Assembly (NCBI GenBank): GCA_900768695.1
Contig: CAAGDY010000042.1
Location: 1 to 15,896, forward strand
Length of the DNA: 15,896 nucleotides
Reading direction: 5' to 3'
From: an uncultured Anaerovibrio sp.
Lineage (GTDB): Bacteria > Bacillota > Negativicutes > Selenomonadales > Selenomonadaceae
Under the pieces are notes generated by a model, which did not search any database, was not told where the DNA came from, and saw only the letters and a list, made by a program, of their open reading frames with translations. Shown in pieces: positions 13,294 to 15,896 of this stretch (the first letter of the stretch is position 1; every line of letters begins with the position of its first letter). The position numbers and the translations under genes are program-made.

Positions 13294-15896
13294 CTATTTG
13301 ACCTTGAGGCTGTCATTGCCCAGCAATGCGCGAATCTCATTCTCCGCTTCAGCGGAGCCATCAAGCCAGTAATACTTTTCATTCTTTATCAGCTTTTTGG
13401 TGCCATAGAAATACATATATACCACATTCTGACCGTGATGCCGCCTGAAAATCTCCTTCAGCTCAGCATATATCTCCGGCCTTTCCTGCTCAGGCCGTAT
13501 CGCAATGTAATAATCGCAACAGTAGGTGTCCAGACTGACAATATCCTCTGCAATAAACTGAATTTTATCCCGCTCATCATCGCTGTAATTCACCTTGCCT
13601 TTAATGACAACGTGGGAATCCGGCTCCGTCAGCCTCATCCTGCTGTAAAAAATCTTTGGAAACACCACCACGCGGATATTGTTGGTATAGTCCTCCAGCC
13701 GCAGGAAGCACATCATGTCCCCCTTCTTGGTGGTACGGCGGACACATTCCCTGACGGTACCGCCCAGCTTTGTCCGGCTCTCATCCGACAGCTGGCCGTC
13801 AACTACCTTGGAAATAGGTGTCAGCTCCGCCAGCCTGTCACGGTATTTATCCAGCGGATGCCCGGTGATGTAGAAGCCCGTAATCTCCTTTTCCCAGCTC
13901 AGCATGACATCAGGACGCTCCTCCTGAATATCAGGCAGCTTGATTTCGGCTACCTGGCGCACCTCCTCCGCATCGAACAGCCCCAGCTGACCGCTGGCCT
14001 TGTCCTTCTGCACGGCCGCCGCTGCCTCTGAAACATCCGGCAGTACCGCCAGAAGCTGGGAACGCTTCGCCCCCAGGGAATCAAAGCAGCCACAGCGGAT
14101 AAAGTTCTCCACGGAACGCTTATTGATGGCGTGCAAATCCACCCGGGAGCAGAAATCCATCAGGGATACAAAGGCCCCGCCCTTGTCCCTTTCCTCCATC
14201 ATCACGGAAAGGGCGGCCTCCCCCACATTTTTGATGGCGGCCAGACCAAAACGTATAGCGCCGTTGTCCACACTAAAATTAATCCTGCTGGCGTTGATAT
14301 CCGGCGGCAGAATCCTGATGCCCATGCGCTTGCACTGCTCAATATACTGGCTGACCTTGTCGGTATTGTCCATGACGCTGGTCAGCATGGCGGCCATGAA
14401 CTCAGCCGGATAATTCGCCTTCAGATAGGCCGTCTGCCACGCCACCCAGGCGTAGGCGGCACTATGGGATTTGTTGAAGCCATAATCTGCAAAATGCTCC
14501 AGAAGCTCAAATATGTGGGATGCCAGCTCATCCTCAATGCCCTTCCTGCGGGTGCCCGCAAGGAAATTTTCCTTCTGGGCCATCAGGATGGCCGCCTTCT
14601 TCTTGCCCATGGCGCGGCGCAATAAATCAGCCTGTCCCAGGCTGAACCCGGCCAGCACCTGCACAATCTGCATAACCTGCTCCTGATAGAGAACCACGCC
14701 AAAGGTTTCCCTGAGAATCGGCTCCAACAGCGGATGAAGGTACTCCACCTCTTTTGCCCCATGCCTGCCGTCAATAAAATCATCCACCATGCCACTGCCC
14801 AGAGGCCCCGGCCGGTACAACGCCACCAGCGGTATCAGGTCGGTAAAGCCCTCCGGCTTCAAATCACGCATAATGCGCGTCATGCCGGCTGATTCCATCT
14901 GGAACACCGCGCCTGTCCCGCCATCACACAGCATCTTGCAGGTCTTTTCATCCGTATGGGGCAACCGCCGCAGGTCAATATCAATATTATGCGTCTTTTT
15001 GATATTCTTGACCGCATCATCCAGAACAGTCAGTGTGCGCAGTCCCAGAAAGTCCATCTTCAGGAGCCCCAGCTCCTCCACCAAATCCTTCTCAAACTGA
15101 GTAACCAGCGCACCATCAGCAATCATAATCGGCATGTAGTCGGTAATCGGACTGCGGGCAATCACAATACCTGCCGCATGCTTGCCGCAGTTCCTTCTGA
15201 GCCCCTCCACTCTCATGGCCATGTCCACCAGCCGATGGACATTCTCATCCTCCTCATAGAGCCTGCGGAACTCATCCACACCGTCCAGCGACGCCTGCAG
15301 CGTCACCTTCGGACCACTGGGAATCAGCTTGGCCACCCTGTCACCATCTGCATAGGACATGCCCATGGCCCGCGCCACATCGCGGACAGCATTTTTCGCC
15401 TTCAAGGTGCCAAAGGTAATAATCTGGCTCACATGGTCCTCGCCATAGCGCTGTTTTACGTAATCAATAACCTCCTCGCGCCGCACATAGCAGAAATCAA
15501 TATCAATATCCGGCATGGTAACGCGTTCCGGATTAAGAAAACGCTCAAAGAGCAGGTCATACCTCAGCGGATCCAGGTCAGTAATTCCCAGCGCATAGGC
15601 CACGATACTGCCTGCCGCCGAGCCTCGTCCCGGCCCCACCGGTATATTTACGCTTCTGGCATAGTTGATAAAATCCCATACAATCAGAAAATAGCTGTCA
15701 AACCCCATGCTGTGAATAACGCCCAGCTCATAATCCAGCCTCTCCCTGATTTCCTGCGTAATGCTCTCATAGCGCTCCGGCAGATATTTTTCACAGAGCT
15801 GGCGAAGGTAAGCCTCATCCGTCATGCCGTCAGGCAATGGAAAATTCGGCAGGTGACGATGCTCAAAATCAAACTCCACATGGCACCTTTCCGCAA
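13294..15896 (-). CDS. dnaE: DNA polymerase III subunit alpha (5' end outside the window)
   Basis: The frame is open to the window edge (AERCHVEFDFEHRHLPNFP and onward), about 866 residues of a protein usually near 1,100-1,150. The PHP domain is mostly missing. Numbered from the valine of VEFDF, polymerase motifs include GPGRGSAAGS (82-91), the catalytic MPDIDIDFC (122-130), and LLKMDFLGLRTL holding the third catalytic aspartate. The beta-clamp and fingers region follows, with YQEQVMQI and GFNKSHSAAYAWVAWQTAYLKANYPAEFMAA. A C-terminal OB fold (KKGDMMCFLRLEDYTNNIRVVVFP) and a tail near HHGQNVVYMYF end at TAG 13294-13296. It is the replicative polymerase. The apparent GTG beginning at 15879 is an internal valine codon, not a start. 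Confidence 0.97.
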   Translation of the reverse strand, partial: AERCHVEFDFEHRHLPNFPLPDGMTDEAYLRQLCEKYLPERYESITQEIRERLDYELGVIHSMGFDSYFLIVWDFINYARSVNIPVGPGRGSAAGSIVAYALGITDLDPLRYDLLFERFLNPERVTMPDIDIDFCYVRREEVIDYVKQRYGEDHVSQIITFGTLKAKNAVRDVARAMGMSYADGDRVAKLIPSGPKVTLQASLDGVDEFRRLYEEDENVHRLVDMAMRVEGLRRNCGKHAAGIVIARSPITDYMPIMIADGALVTQFEKDLVEELGLLKMDFLGLRTLTVLDDAVKNIKKTHNIDIDLRRLPHTDEKTCKMLCDGGTGAVFQMESAGMTRIMRDLKPEGFTDLIPLVALYRPGPLGSGMVDDFIDGRHGAKEVEYLHPLLEPILRETFGVVLYQEQVMQIVQVLAGFSLGQADLLRRAMGKKKAAILMAQKENFLAGTRRKGIEDELASHIFELLEHFADYGFNKSHSAAYAWVAWQTAYLKANYPAEFMAAMLTSVMDNTDKVSQYIEQCKRMGIRILPPDINASRINFSVDNGAIRFGLAAIKNVGEAALSVMMEERDKGGAFVSLMDFCSRVDLHAINKRSVENFIRCGCFDSLGAKRSQLLAVLPDVSEAAAAVQKDKASGQLGLFDAEEVRQVAEIKLPDIQEERPDVMLSWEKEITGFYITGHPLDKYRDRLAELTPISKVVDGQLSDESRTKLGGTVRECVRRTTKKGDMMCFLRLEDYTNNIRVVVFPKIFYSRMRLTEPDSHVVIKGKVNYSDDERDKIQFIAEDIVSLDTYCCDYYIAIRPEQERPEIYAELKEIFRRHHGQNVVYMYFYGTKKLIKNEKYYWLDGSAEAENEIRALLGNDSLKVK

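Noticed and set aside
13233..13382. Longer 110-codon version of the small gene after dnaE
   Set aside because: The extra 50 codons overlap the dnaE end in another frame, and ATG 13232 has a strong, well-spaced ribosome site.

Overview
The window is a stretch of bacterial chromosome in which every gene I can support lies on the minus strand, so transcription runs from the high coordinates to the low ones. Good Shine-Dalgarno sites, a YerC/TrpR-like gene next to hisZ, a tgt-...-secD-secF cluster and an RlmD-type methyltransferase suggest a Firmicute. Gene content and protein style fit the class Negativicutes (Selenomonadales-like) best. That placement is an inference from family knowledge, not from a search. 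No rRNA, tRNA, CRISPR, insertion sequence or prophage gene was seen. This is mostly housekeeping DNA with unusual spacers.

Layout in the direction of transcription. (1) 15896-13050: the C-terminal three quarters of dnaE (5' end outside the window), then a 60-residue small protein whose last codons fall in an imperfect 57-bp tandem duplication. (2) 12955-8669: a strong sigma-A-type promoter, then tgt, a 5-formyltetrahydrofolate cyclo-ligase with a long N-terminal extension, secD and secF (overlapping by 8 bp), closed by a clear intrinsic terminator. tgt, secD and secF all start with TTG. (3) 8663-4953: a promoter directly after that terminator, a leader with a hairpin and T-run, then a SagB-type nitroreductase, a glucose-type PTS EIIA with a C-terminal membrane segment, and recG. 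(4) 4939-1698: a promoter with a perfect extended -10, then a leader of about 220 nt filled by a degenerate 16-bp-period tandem repeat, then yerC, hisZ, an HD-domain phosphohydrolase, and a phosphoglycolate-phosphatase-like HAD enzyme preceded by a possible leader peptide. (5) 1697-1: a 347-bp spacer with a strand-skewed, alternating purine-pyrimidine block and a 9-bp tandem repeat, then a promoter and rlmD, whose last few codons run off the window.

The genes cover replication and repair (DnaE, RecG), RNA modification (Tgt, RlmD), protein export (SecDF), one-carbon metabolism, histidine biosynthesis control (HisZ, possibly YerC) and carbohydrate sensing or transport (EIIA). I found no convincing new multi-gene system. 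The best leads are the 16-bp repeat array inside the yerC-hisZ leader, the membrane-tethered EIIA, the low-complexity block upstream of rlmD, and the N-terminal extension of the folate enzyme located where yajC is often found.
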